Positions 17,034 to 24,900 of a stretch of 39,023 nt of DNA are shown piece by piece. The stretch lies in IMG/VR virus record IMGVR_UViG_3300042554_001993, positions 1-39,023 of that record. One strand, given 5' to 3'. Numbering within the stretch: position 1 is the first letter of the stretch; each line of letters opens with the position of its first letter. The DNA comes from a virus. Position numbers and translations under genes: made by a program. The notes below the pieces were generated by a model, which ran no database searches, was not told the DNA's origin, and saw nothing but the letters and a program-made list of their open reading frames with translations.

Positions 17034-17417
17034 TTACTTTTCGTAGGGTTTCGCGTTACCGGATTCCAGCAAAAGTTCATGCACCGCAGCACCAAAAGCA
17101 TCGACAAAAATGCCAAGGTATCTTCCGTACTTTTCTTTCTTTTCCCGGTATTTCTTATCTTTAATGGAATATACCGTGCATTTGAAACCTACCGGCAGCA
17201 AGGTTTTTAGGTAGTCTCTAGCCTTTTCGCCTTCGGGTGTTCCGTTTTCGGGGGCGTTGATAAACGCCATGCGAAAGCGAACGCGCTGAAAGCTATCAAA
17301 TCCTTGGTCAACCAAGACGTCCACTGTGTCGCCATCCGTCTCCGAGAGAATCTCGCAATTCTGGTAACATCGCGTTCGCAGTTTTGGGTCTGGTATGTAT
17401 TGTTTTCGTGTTGGCAT
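17034..17417 (-). CDS. thermonuclease-like (staphylococcal nuclease, SNc) protein
   Basis: A 127-residue SNase-fold protein. DGDTVDV near residue 28 provides metal ligands, RVRFRMAFINAPE near 45 corresponds to the catalytic Arg35/Asp40/Glu43 region, and KEKYGRYLG near 95 corresponds to the Arg87 region. The PEGEKARDYL helix is typical. No signal peptide is visible, unlike many secreted SNases, so it probably acts inside the cell on host or phage nucleic acid. Confidence 0.8.
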   Translation of the reverse strand: MPTRKQYIPDPKLRTRCYQNCEILSETDGDTVDVLVDQGFDSFQRVRFRMAFINAPENGTPEGEKARDYLKTLLPVGFKCTVYSIKDKKYREKKEKYGRYLGIFVDAFGAAVHELLLESGNAKPYEK

Positions 17418-17468
17418 CGGTTTTCCCGGTTAGGAAATGTCGGGTTTTTGTGAAAAGTCCCTACAAAA

Positions 17469-17589
17469 TGGATCAGGCAGGATTTGAACCTGCTGGCAAG
17501 CTATGTACAACTCGCTTTCGTTTTATCACCGTGTGTGGCCCCTAGTCGCCCTCGCCACAGGTCGCGTTTTCCCACAACGCCGCTGATCC
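17469..17589 (-). tRNA. tRNA-like RNA with canonical T arm but oversized central region
   Basis: On the minus strand GGATCAG (17589-17583) pairs perfectly with CTGATCC (17476-17470), giving a seven-base acceptor stem with discriminator A and no encoded CCA. A T arm with loop TTCAAAT and stem GCAGG/CCTGC is at 17493-17477. A D-arm-like hairpin GCGT...ACGC with GGG in its loop is at 17580-17564. Between them the RNA is about 45 bases too long for a normal tRNA: TGTGGC/GCCACA encloses a 14-base loop instead of a seven-base anticodon loop, and GCGAG/CTTGC forms a further arm. It may be a tRNA with an insertion, a degenerate tRNA or a tRNA mimic. No anticodon can be assigned. Confidence 0.5.
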
Positions 17590-17690
17590 TTGGTGCGGTC
17601 TATCTGCCGTGATCGCGTATTGCTACGGCCCATTCTTACTGGTGTTTCACCGCATCCACCAGATCAGTCGGGAGCGACCCGACAGGCTTT
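17590..17690 (-). ncRNA. structured leader immediately upstream of the tRNA-like RNA
   Basis: Between the SSB stop and the tRNA-like element, four helices can be drawn on the minus strand: GTCGGG/CCCGAC with a five-base loop (17667-17683), GGTG/CACC (17641-17651), GCCGT/ACGGC enclosing 14 bases (17606-17629), and TGCGG (17654-17650) pairing with CCGCA (17598-17594). There is no open reading frame. It may be part of one longer non-coding RNA with the tRNA-like domain. Confidence 0.35.
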
Positions 17691-17693
17691 CTG

Positions 17694-18827
17694 CTAGTCT
17701 TTCCAGTCAGAATCCCAGGAATCGTCGCTAGCATCACTCGCGGCAACTGCTGCTGGAACATTGACCTGGGAGGCTTGATCCGAATTTGTTTTCCCAGGCC
17801 AAGGTTTCGCGGCTAAGTCACCAAGTTTGACCTTGTGCGGCTCGTCCGAAGAATCCATGACTGTTACCACCCCGTCTACATTCTTGTAAACGGTGCATTG
17901 TCCCATTTCCTTATGGAACACTGTGCATCCCTTCGCAGCCCAAGCAAGTGCCGAATCATTCGTTGCGGGCTGTTCCTGCTTCGGTGCAGGAATATCCTGT
18001 GTCTTTACCACCCGTGCTTCCGGTGCAGGAATATCCTGTGTCTTTACCACCGGTGCTTCCGGCGCTGCCGTTAGCGTAATGCTAGGGGCTGCCGCAGCTT
18101 CCGCTACTGCTGGAGTAGCGGGCATGTCGGTATCCCAGAAACGAGCGCTAAGCTCGTCGTAGGAATCGACGGCAAGCAGGCTATCCAGCGGCATCGCTTG
18201 TTGCAGCACTTCGGCAGGCACGCCGCCATGCTTATCAAATTCAAACGAAACAGCTTCGTAGAATTTGCCTGATGGCAAAGGCTTTTCGATAAACGTGACA
18301 TACATCACCGAACCCTCAGCGGGGTCAGCAAAGTAGTCAATCCATTCGCGTCCGGGGATTGCGGTCTTGGCCGCAACGGTCGTGTTCAAAATCCGAGTAA
18401 ATGTATGGAAGCTGGTGTCAAACAAAATGACTTTATTTGTCTCGGGCAGCCATACGTTGTACAAGGTGCGAGGAGCGCCGCCGAGTTTCTTGGCGGTGTC
18501 TTTGTCGATCTCGCCGTTTGCAAGTTGCGTCTTGATCGCCTCGCAGATCGGACATCGCTGCCCCAGCGTCAGCTTGGGACAGATTGCGAAGTCTTTGCCG
18601 CTTGCGCCGAAATTACGGTGAACGTAGTAATCTCGGCTGTAGTGCATATCGCCGGGCCGTGCCACGGGATGATGCGCGCCTTGCGGAACGACATAGGGCA
18701 GGATCACCATTTTAAGGGTTTGTGCCTTGTCGATGCGAACGAGGTCAACTCCCTTTGGTACGCGAATAACGCCTACCTGATTGCCTTCGTTTGCCTTGTC
18801 GCGGGTTGCTTTGGATGATAGCGCCAT
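17694..18827 (-). CDS. gp32-like single-stranded DNA-binding protein
   Basis: A 377-residue protein resembling T4 gp32-type SSBs. It has a basic N-terminus, an OB-fold core with a zinc cluster (H70, C83, C92, C95; CPKLTLGQRCPIC), a long Ala/Pro/Thr-rich linker containing two 13-residue repeats (TQDIPAP), and an acidic C-terminal tail (DASDDSWDSDWKD), the usual site for recruiting replication partners. At 377 residues it is longer than gp32 (301) mainly through the linker and an extra basic segment near 290-350. It probably coats single-stranded DNA for the helicase, polymerase and recombinase. Confidence 0.75.
   Translation of the reverse strand: MALSSKATRDKANEGNQVGVIRVPKGVDLVRIDKAQTLKMVILPYVVPQGAHHPVARPGDMHYSRDYYVHRNFGASGKDFAICPKLTLGQRCPICEAIKTQLANGEIDKDTAKKLGGAPRTLYNVWLPETNKVILFDTSFHTFTRILNTTVAAKTAIPGREWIDYFADPAEGSVMYVTFIEKPLPSGKFYEAVSFEFDKHGGVPAEVLQQAMPLDSLLAVDSYDELSARFWDTDMPATPAVAEAAAAPSITLTAAPEAPVVKTQDIPAPEARVVKTQDIPAPKQEQPATNDSALAWAAKGCTVFHKEMGQCTVYKNVDGVVTVMDSSDEPHKVKLGDLAAKPWPGKTNSDQASQVNVPAAVAASDASDDSWDSDWKD
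17983..18060 (-). repeat. 39-bp tandem duplication in the SSB linker
   Basis: Two adjacent 39-base copies (17983-18021 and 18022-18060) differ at one position and encode repeated Val-Lys-Thr-Gln-Asp-Ile-Pro-Ala-Pro units of the SSB linker. The near identity suggests a recent in-frame duplication. Confidence 0.85.
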
Positions 18828-19255
18828 TAGTTGCGTACTCCCTTTGGTTGGACGGTCATGGAACCAAGGTATCCGGCGACCGTCAACTCGGCCAGATACT
18901 TCAAACTGGATCGTTTCATTTCCAAAGCATCGACGACAGCGCGGGATGCAGCGGATTCTTTTTTAGCCTCAATGACAGCGTTCGTAGCGTCAATGTATTG
19001 TTGCTGTGTGATAATCAGCGACTTGACCAATTCTTCGGTCGTCTTTGGAAACCCGTAGTTTACTGGGTTTTGGCGAATGTCAATAGACAATCGAGCCTCC
19101 ACCAACTTCAACGCCGCTTCTGCTCGTTGTGTTGCTTCGATGTCATCGGCAGCCTTACGCGACCAAAGCAAAATGTCTGTCGGAATTTGCTCAAGCTGTT
19201 GATCGAGCTTGGATTTATCGATACTGAGATCGACGGTGAGTTCGTTGTCGGCCAT
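18827..19255 (-). CDS. putative recombination mediator (UvsY-like) helical protein
   Basis: A 142-residue all-helical protein. The middle has an RLSIDIRQNPVNYGFPKTTE segment (about residues 55-74) followed by long helices ending in a KYLAELTVAGYLGS motif. Short phage proteins with this pattern next to the SSB are commonly labelled UvsY-like mediators, which load RecA/UvsX on SSB-coated DNA. The assignment rests on pattern and neighbourhood (adjacent to the SSB, same operon as RecA), so it is tentative. Stop and next start are contiguous. Confidence 0.5.
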   Translation of the reverse strand: MADNELTVDLSIDKSKLDQQLEQIPTDILLWSRKAADDIEATQRAEAALKLVEARLSIDIRQNPVNYGFPKTTEELVKSLIITQQQYIDATNAVIEAKKESAASRAVVDALEMKRSSLKYLAELTVAGYLGSMTVQPKGVRN

Positions 19256-19301
19256 TTGTGATTCTCCGTTAGTGTAAGTATTGTTCTGACAACAAAAGAA
19301 T

Positions 19302-20204
19302 CTACGGTGACACTTTTGCCAACGCCAGGGTAAAACCAGATTTTTTGGAATAAAAAAATGGTTCTTTGAAGTTTTCCATGATTTCCACGGCTTTTCCGGG
19401 GCGTCCAGCGCGAATCATTGTGGCCCCGTAAGCCATAATCGCGCAGCGAAGTCGCTCGACTTCGGATTCCGGCAAGTCCTTAATGAGTGTTCCGTGCTTT
19501 GGAAACAGCTTTGCCCCACTGTAAAGATCCTTGACCAAAGCAAATGTATCTGCTGGTAGATCCGATTCGACATCCAGGACAGAACCCCATTCGGATTCGG
19601 CGGTGTGGCTGATCTGCTCCAGGAATACCAGGGCTTGTCGTGCGCTTCCTTGGGCCGCCTCGGCAATCTTTACGGCGCTAGGTATCTTGATACCCTCTGC
19701 TTCCGCTGTCCGTTCAACCAATGCCACAAGATCAGGAAAACTAATGTCCCCAAATTTAACATGACTGCATCTGTTGACTAGGGGCTTTTCTAGTTTTTCT
19801 GGGTTGGTTGTGCAGAGGATGAAATAAACATGCGCGGGCGTATCCTCCAGCATTTTCAGCATAGCCCGCTGCCCACTGGCAGATACAGCGTGGCTTTCGT
19901 CAATGATGTAAATACGCGCCTTTCCGCTGAGGCTTCGCAAATGCAGCTTGGCTTCGATGTCGCGGATCATATCGATCCCGTTGTCGGATGCTGCGTTCTT
20001 CTCGATGATGTCGATGCTGGAAGCACCAAGGGCCTTGGCGATGATCCTAGCTGCCGTGGTCTTTCCGCAACCCGACGATCCCGAAAACAGCATAGCATGC
20101 GGAACCTTTCCGGCATCCAGCATGCTTTGCAGCATCGAAACAGCAGCTTTTTGCCCGACAATCTGACCTAGCGATGTCGGGCGTACTTTTTGGTACAAGC
20201 TCAT
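19302..20204 (-). CDS. clamp loader ATPase (DnaX/RFC-small type)
   Basis: A 300-residue AAA+ protein. It starts with YQKVRPTSLGQIVGQ, has Walker A FSGSSGCGKTT near residue 40, Walker B IYIIDESHAV near 97, a sensor I TTNPEKLEKPLVNRC segment with an Arg-Cys near 141, and the C-terminal collar region. It loads the DnaN-like clamp. At 300 residues it lacks the long C-terminal domains of bacterial DnaX, as usual for phage loaders. No separate delta-like subunit is evident in the window. Confidence 0.88.
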   Translation of the reverse strand: MSLYQKVRPTSLGQIVGQKAAVSMLQSMLDAGKVPHAMLFSGSSGCGKTTAARIIAKALGASSIDIIEKNAASDNGIDMIRDIEAKLHLRSLSGKARIYIIDESHAVSASGQRAMLKMLEDTPAHVYFILCTTNPEKLEKPLVNRCSHVKFGDISFPDLVALVERTAEAEGIKIPSAVKIAEAAQGSARQALVFLEQISHTAESEWGSVLDVESDLPADTFALVKDLYSGAKLFPKHGTLIKDLPESEVERLRCAIMAYGATMIRAGRPGKAVEIMENFKEPFFYSKKSGFTLALAKVSP

Positions 20205-20786
20205 TTATTCTTCCTCAGGGAGATAGGTTTTCATCACTTCGTTGATTCGCCGGTGAAATTGGGGTAGCGAACCGTCGTTTAGGATTTTGCGGGAGATGGT
20301 GAATAGCTGCTGTTCGCTGCTGTGCTGAGGTAACAAAGCAACTTCATCCGATACTCGGCCCTCGATCTCCCAAATTTCCCCGCCGTTAGCGTAAATGTAC
20401 TCGGCTTCCTCGGGGAATCGAACATCCCGGAATACGACTCTTGGGGCATTCATTTCCTTTACTCGCTGCTTGGCGATGTTGACCCAGCAGTAAGGACCAA
20501 ATAGGTTTCTGCCGTTCTCGGTGCCGATGGTTCTCAGCATCGCCCGAATCTCAGGATACCGGCGTTTTGCAATATCCCAGCCATGCTTGTTGACCAGTGT
20601 TTGCAAGTACACGGCGCGATGATGCGCGATCACGATGGCAGGGTTAAGTCGGTACAGCGACTCATAAACCGGGTCTGAGAACCCAATCATGGAATAACCG
20701 AAGAAATGGCAAAGGTAGGTGGCGCAGGTATCCTTGCCGGAACCAATGGCCCCTTTAAGTCCAATAAAACTTGGTAATTTATTCAT
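20205..20786 (-). CDS. deoxynucleoside monophosphate kinase (T4 gp1-like)
   Basis: A 193-residue P-loop kinase. GLKGAIGSGKDT near residues 9-20 is the Walker A motif, with the K-D-T variant characteristic of gp1-type dNMP kinases; RTIGTENGRNLFG near 84 and RDVRFPEEAEYI near 115 match the NMP-binding and LID-side regions. It phosphorylates dNMPs to dNDPs for phage synthesis. ATG 20786 is preferred because it lies in the last codons of the polymerase gene (eight-base overlap); an in-frame start 14 codons further up would read deep into that gene. Confidence 0.82.
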   Translation of the reverse strand: MNKLPSFIGLKGAIGSGKDTCATYLCHFFGYSMIGFSDPVYESLYRLNPAIVIAHHRAVYLQTLVNKHGWDIAKRRYPEIRAMLRTIGTENGRNLFGPYCWVNIAKQRVKEMNAPRVVFRDVRFPEEAEYIYANGGEIWEIEGRVSDEVALLPQHSSEQQLFTISRKILNDGSLPQFHRRINEVMKTYLPEEE

Positions 20787-22146
20787 GTTCTTTCCCCATA
20801 TAAGGTTTCTTGCTGGCCCACGAATCACCCACTTCTACCTCGGTTTTTAGATCAACTATGATCCAAGGCCACTGTGTCCGTAGCCACCGGGTCATGGTGT
20901 CCGTAGCCAGTGCTATATAGTCATCCAGTTCTTCCCTTGGAACCTCGGCAAGCAACGAATCATGTATCTGGCAAAACAACCGGCTTTTCATCTTTTTAGC
21001 AGCCAGTTGTTTTGTAATCTGGATTATGCTTTTGAGCAAGCAATGAAACGCCGCCCCTTGGACCGGGCTGTTAATGACTTCGTTGCGTTTGAATACGCCC
21101 CAAACCCTAAATCCAGTGTGGGTACAAAAGTGGCCGTTTCGTAGGTAGTTCAGGTAGAAATCTTTTCGCCATCGACTATACACCGGGAATCTCTGTTCCC
21201 AGAACCGTTTTTCTACGTCATGGATATGCTGCATAAACGAATCTGGAGTCATGGCGTCCTCGTTGCCAAGGTGTATGATCCCTTTCGACCGCAGGTGAGA
21301 TTCCAGCAATGCGCCTGATTCCATTGTGTGCTTCTGGGCAAACTTCCAGAGGTTTCTAGCGATGCTGGCAAAGTAGTCCCCGTAGAAAGCTGCGAATACA
21401 AATAATCCCTTAACCTGCGTTCTAATCGGCTTTTCTGACTTGTCGAGCCTATAGCATTCGATTGCCATATCCCGGTGCAAATCGTGCCCTGTCTCAAGAT
21501 ACTCGATCATCACCGGGTCTTTGTGGTAGCAGGCTGCAATATGTACTTCCAGCGCCGAGTAATCAATTTCCACAATGACGTTATTCGGGTCGTTCGGCTT
21601 TATCACCGAACGAATAACCGAACCAATGTCGGGATCGCGGATAGGGATATTCTGTAGATTGGGTGAATCCGACGATGATCTATAAGTTACAACCCGGTGC
21701 AGATTGAAGAATCCATGCACTCGATTGCCGCAGACTTCCTTGCGGATTCCCTGCAAGTAGGTACTGCATAGCTTATGCAGCTTTTGTGTTCTCTGAAACA
21801 ACTTGGTGTAGTCGCTGCCGATGTCCCGTAGAATGCTGTCGTCCAGCATTATGTTGCCGTTTTCGGGATTGATTGTAGGGTTTTCGTAGCCCATGACATT
21901 GTAGAGAATGTCGGCTAGCTGCTCCCTGGAGCCGATTTTAGCTTTGATACCGTATTTCTTGCGCTGTTCCCGGTATTCTGGCATATCCCGCAGAGCAGAT
22001 TCGTTTTCTTTGATCTGATCCTGTATGCGAATGATGGCAGCATCAAGGCCGGGAACGTCGATTGGCATTCCAATCTGTTCCATCCTTGTAAGCGCTAACG
22101 CCCCTTCGTGCATTAGCGCGTATGCCTGTTTGCTTGCCGGTTTCAT
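20779..22146 (-). CDS. family A DNA polymerase, polymerase domain only (split gene)
   Basis: A 455-residue protein comprising thumb, palm and fingers of a Pol I family enzyme: TRMEQIGMPID near residue 20, YRSSSDSPNLQNIP near 155 (template contact), motif A EIDYSALE (D195), motif B with R242 and K246 followed by FVFAAFYGDY of the phage type, and motif C QIHDS (H395, D396). There is no 3'-5' exonuclease or UDG-like domain; these are encoded by 10213-11430. It should copy the phage genome with the clamp at 11645-12652. It starts three bases after the end of a tiny membrane protein gene. Confidence 0.9.
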   Translation of the reverse strand: MKPASKQAYALMHEGALALTRMEQIGMPIDVPGLDAAIIRIQDQIKENESALRDMPEYREQRKKYGIKAKIGSREQLADILYNVMGYENPTINPENGNIMLDDSILRDIGSDYTKLFQRTQKLHKLCSTYLQGIRKEVCGNRVHGFFNLHRVVTYRSSSDSPNLQNIPIRDPDIGSVIRSVIKPNDPNNVIVEIDYSALEVHIAACYHKDPVMIEYLETGHDLHRDMAIECYRLDKSEKPIRTQVKGLFVFAAFYGDYFASIARNLWKFAQKHTMESGALLESHLRSKGIIHLGNEDAMTPDSFMQHIHDVEKRFWEQRFPVYSRWRKDFYLNYLRNGHFCTHTGFRVWGVFKRNEVINSPVQGAAFHCLLKSIIQITKQLAAKKMKSRLFCQIHDSLLAEVPREELDDYIALATDTMTRWLRTQWPWIIVDLKTEVEVGDSWASKKPYMGKEHE

Positions 22147-22148
22147 AC

Positions 22149-22250
22149 TTACTCAATAGTCCGAACTAAGTGGACAATGAAAGTGGCGACCACCACACCG
22201 GCCAGGAACCCGACCGATGCGGCTGCGATACAGAAAATGGCGGTTGTCAT
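22149..22250 (-). CDS. 33-aa single-pass membrane protein
   Basis: An unlisted short gene. ATG at 22250 shares its A with the TAA of the upstream secreted-protein gene (TAATG); TAA is at 22151-22149, three bases before the polymerase ATG. The product is MTTAIFCIAAASVG followed by a hydrophobic helix and a short basic/acidic tail, a single membrane segment. Function unknown. Confidence 0.7.
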   Translation of the reverse strand: MTTAIFCIAAASVGFLAGVVVATFIVHLVRTIE

Positions 22251-22486
22251 TACTTAGGACGCCCTGCGCGGTCGTAGTAGCGGACGTTGTTGCCCGATAC
22301 TCGGAACGAGCCGGTAATGCGGCCAGCGGCGTCAGTGATGCGACCGCAGGTGCCGCCAACGCAAGTGGTTACTCGGCTGACGACTTGACCGCGACCGTTA
22401 CGAACGGTGTAGCGGTCAGCGGCTTCGCTGACGCTGGAAAGGCCAAACAAACAAACAACCGCGAAAACAAGCAAATTAGTTTTCAT
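22250..22486 (-). CDS. small secreted GR-rich protein with signal peptide
   Basis: A 78-residue protein. Residues 1-22 are a classic signal peptide (Lys-Thr-Asn, hydrophobic core, cleavage probably after SVSEA). The mature part is 55 residues with a repeating G-R/D-x-x-G-R pattern (RNGRGQVVSR, DAAGRITGS, DRAGRP) and two cysteines. ATG 22486 is chosen over the upstream TTG. It lies inside a three-gene cluster of tiny membrane/secreted proteins; a role in envelope interaction or lysis is possible but unproven. Confidence 0.75.
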   Translation of the reverse strand: MKTNLLVFAVVCLFGLSSVSEAADRYTVRNGRGQVVSRVTTCVGGTCGRITDAAGRITGSFRVSGNNVRYYDRAGRPK

Positions 22487-22637
22487 TATCAATATCCATT
22501 CCTACAAGAGAAACACAAATACCGAGAACCAACAAAAGCCCCGGCCAAATACGACCTAACTCGGCTGCCAGAATGATCCCACTGTACGCAGTAAGCATGC
22601 CAGCCGTAATCAACAACAGTGCGATGCCTCCTTTCAT
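22476..22637 (-). CDS. 53-aa protein with two predicted membrane segments
   Basis: An unlisted short gene. ATG 22637 has AAAGGA about nine bases upstream; TAA is at 22478-22476, overlapping the next gene by 11 bases. The product has hydrophobic helices at about residues 4-25 and 31-46 and an acidic tail (DIDNEN). Two short helices with a small loop would be compatible with a holin or a small membrane anchor; no further evidence. Confidence 0.7.
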   Translation of the reverse strand: MKGGIALLLITAGMLTAYSGIILAAELGRIWPGLLLVLGICVSLVGMDIDNEN

Positions 22638-22669
22638 ATTGTTGTATCCTTTCAAAAGAGTTGACTTGT

Positions 22670-23524
22670 CTACCCAGTGTACGGCTTTTGTCCGGTGCTA
22701 ATCGCGTAAAAAACCATATCGACGGGAAGAAAGTCAGAATTTTCGATTTGCTTTACCTCGGGTGTAATGAATTTGCTGGGGATAAACCCAATGCCAGCGC
22801 CGCCCGCAACAGCGTATTTAATCTCGCTCGGGGTTTCCATGTTAGCGATAAACATGGCGTTCTGGCCGTTTAGTGCGGTTTCCACAGCACGTTGGTTTGC
22901 CGTGTTGGTCATGTCAGAGTAGCCGATGACTCGCAAAGGTTTGTGCCTAAGCATGTCCTGATCCATGCTAGACTGGATAGGCACTAACGGCAGCCGAAAA
23001 ATCTCTACGCAGTCGTAGTTACTATAAGAATTTGTACTGAGCATGAATGTATCCTTGCCCAGAATAAATTTTTGTAATACTTCAATCTCTGTACCTTTGG
23101 TGGTAATCTTACGGACGAAGTAGTTCTGATCGATCTGCCGCAGCGCGGCGTTCAAGTCGCCCCAGAAAGCGCTGTGAATCCAGCTTTGGCATACGATGCT
23201 GATTCGGTTTTGCAGAAAATGATCCTGCTCGTACTTTGCCATCTGTTGACGCATGTACTTGTGCGTATTGACGACTCGCTTGGCGTACTTTACTAGGTCT
23301 AAGCCTGCTTTGGTAGGTCGGGAGCTATTAGGGTGGAATAGCTGCAAGCCAAGTTCTTTCTCCGTCTTTCGGTTGTTTGTGCTGACCACCGCCGGGCTGC
23401 GAAGCCCCAGAGCCTTTTGCGCCTTGGCTGCATCGCCGTGCTGTACTGTCGCCAAAAACATAACCAACTGATCCAGGGTAGGCAGCATTGTCCATTCTGG
23501 TTTTAGTTTGTCTCGTCGTGTCAT
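22670..23524 (-). CDS. LysR-type transcriptional regulator
   Basis: A 284-residue protein. Residues about 14-75 match the LysR winged helix-turn-helix: LPTLDQLVMFLATVQHGD, then AKAQKALGLRSPAVVS and KTEKELGLQLFHPN...PTKAGLDL. The rest looks like the two-lobed periplasmic-binding-protein-type effector domain, including a GAGIGFIPS segment near 252. The start at 23524 shares a base with the helicase stop (TAATG). LysR regulators are common in bacteria but unusual in the middle of a phage replication operon. Effector and targets unknown. Confidence 0.8.
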   Translation of the reverse strand: MTRRDKLKPEWTMLPTLDQLVMFLATVQHGDAAKAQKALGLRSPAVVSTNNRKTEKELGLQLFHPNSSRPTKAGLDLVKYAKRVVNTHKYMRQQMAKYEQDHFLQNRISIVCQSWIHSAFWGDLNAALRQIDQNYFVRKITTKGTEIEVLQKFILGKDTFMLSTNSYSNYDCVEIFRLPLVPIQSSMDQDMLRHKPLRVIGYSDMTNTANQRAVETALNGQNAMFIANMETPSEIKYAVAGGAGIGFIPSKFITPEVKQIENSDFLPVDMVFYAISTGQKPYTG

Positions 23525-24900
23525 TACTCCCCCCAAGCCGATAATAAGCTAGGCCGCCCAACCTTCGTGCAGCCCGCTACTGCAATCCAGTTGGGGCGGC
23601 CTTGCATGAACTCAGCTTCTCGCAAAGCGACATAGTTGTATCTGCACACGCCCATGCGGCGCTCCTGTTCGGTCATGTTTAATCCAACCATTGCGGTAAC
23701 GTGTGCGATTTTCTTTTTGCAGTCCGAAAAGTTTTTCTTGGATAGCAGCCATGCGCTGTACCCTTCTGTATCTGATTGGGTAGCAGTAACGACTAGGCTA
23801 CGAGTCCGTGTTGATAATGCTCGCAGTTCTTCCCAGTTCGCATTGATCTGGTCCCTTGGCTCTTTGTAGCCTCTAGGACCGGCCAAAATATCGGCATAGT
23901 CGATGACAAAGACATCTGGCATCCACCCCTCGTCTGCCCAACGCTGCGACATTGCCGATATATCTGCTGCTGTGATCGTGCCTGCTGGGTACGTCAGCAA
24001 TCGAAATCGAGTAGGATCGGCCTGTCCGCTTTGCTGGAAAGCGGCGATTGCTTCATCCTTTGTAATCGGCTGTGCAGTCCTAGCTTCCCATTTTACGGCA
24101 GGCTCTTTGTCTTTATACACGACTTCGGACGGAACGTGAAATGTTCCGCCTTTTAGCGGCTTGCGGCAAAGCCTGGGCGCAAGCCGCAGGATCATTTGAG
24201 CCTGCGACATATCGCCACAGGAGAACAACGCGACCCGCTTGTTCTGCGAAACGGCTCTCCATGCTAAGTCAAGCAGTACCGTGGTTTTCCCTGTCTTTTC
24301 CGGGGCCAGAAACGAAACAAACGAATCAGCGCTAAAGATGTCCCCAAAAAACTCTCCCAGCGCGCCTGGATACTTGATTAGCGGTTCTCGGTTAGCGTAA
24401 GAAAACGCATCCTCGATTACCTTAGCATCCTGTAGCGGGAACACTCCAGCCTCTTGCTCTCCGACTTTGGGGCGTTTCCATGCGACTTGCAGGTTTAGGG
24501 CGTCCTCTAGTTTGCCATTCTCAATCAGCGAGGTAATGCCTTGCCCTAGCCGCTTTAGGCTTTGCTTCTGGACGATGTTATTGATTGTGTCGATGGCGTA
24601 GTCATCGTTCAAACCTGATTCTTCCGGTAGATTCGTTAGCCAGTCCGAAACGGTCTGCGCAAACGACTCGTCTGCCGTTTCCTTCCAAAGATCGAATCGG
24701 CTAGTGATGCCCGCAGCGCCGGGGGCTTGTTGGTACTTCTGCCAGTGGTCAACGCACCAGTCGGCAATTAGGTTGCCCCAACGCGACCCGAAGCTATCTC
24801 GCTGCCATAACGGGGCTACCGAGCCTAGTACAGCGTCCGACAACACCATAGCCACTACGGCGTGGCGTTCCTCTGCTCCATCGTGCCTGATTACTCGCAT
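23524..24900 (-). CDS. DnaB-like replicative helicase
   Basis: A 458-residue protein. An N-terminal helical domain (about 1-165) is followed by a RecA-like motor: Walker A APEKTGKT near residue 199, Walker B FVIDYADIL near 330, a TATQSD segment near 368 matching the H3 glutamine, and a C-terminal arginine region. It is expected to unwind the fork as a hexamer together with the adjacent primase, which it overlaps by ten bases. Confidence 0.85.
   Translation of the reverse strand: MRVIRHDGAEERHAVVAMVLSDAVLGSVAPLWQRDSFGSRWGNLIADWCVDHWQKYQQAPGAAGITSRFDLWKETADESFAQTVSDWLTNLPEESGLNDDYAIDTINNIVQKQSLKRLGQGITSLIENGKLEDALNLQVAWKRPKVGEQEAGVFPLQDAKVIEDAFSYANREPLIKYPGALGEFFGDIFSADSFVSFLAPEKTGKTTVLLDLAWRAVSQNKRVALFSCGDMSQAQMILRLAPRLCRKPLKGGTFHVPSEVVYKDKEPAVKWEARTAQPITKDEAIAAFQQSGQADPTRFRLLTYPAGTITAADISAMSQRWADEGWMPDVFVIDYADILAGPRGYKEPRDQINANWEELRALSTRTRSLVVTATQSDTEGYSAWLLSKKNFSDCKKKIAHVTAMVGLNMTEQERRMGVCRYNYVALREAEFMQGRPNWIAVAGCTKVGRPSLLSAWGE

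Noticed and set aside
17469-17693. tmRNA or hammerhead ribozyme
   Set aside because: Too short for a tmRNA with no tag frame, and the CUGANGA...GAAA hammerhead core is not present (only a partial CTGATCT).
20205-24900. Integrase or transposase that could mobilise the cassettes
   Set aside because: All genes in the window were checked for tyrosine/serine recombinase or DDE motifs; none was seen, so no integrase is claimed.
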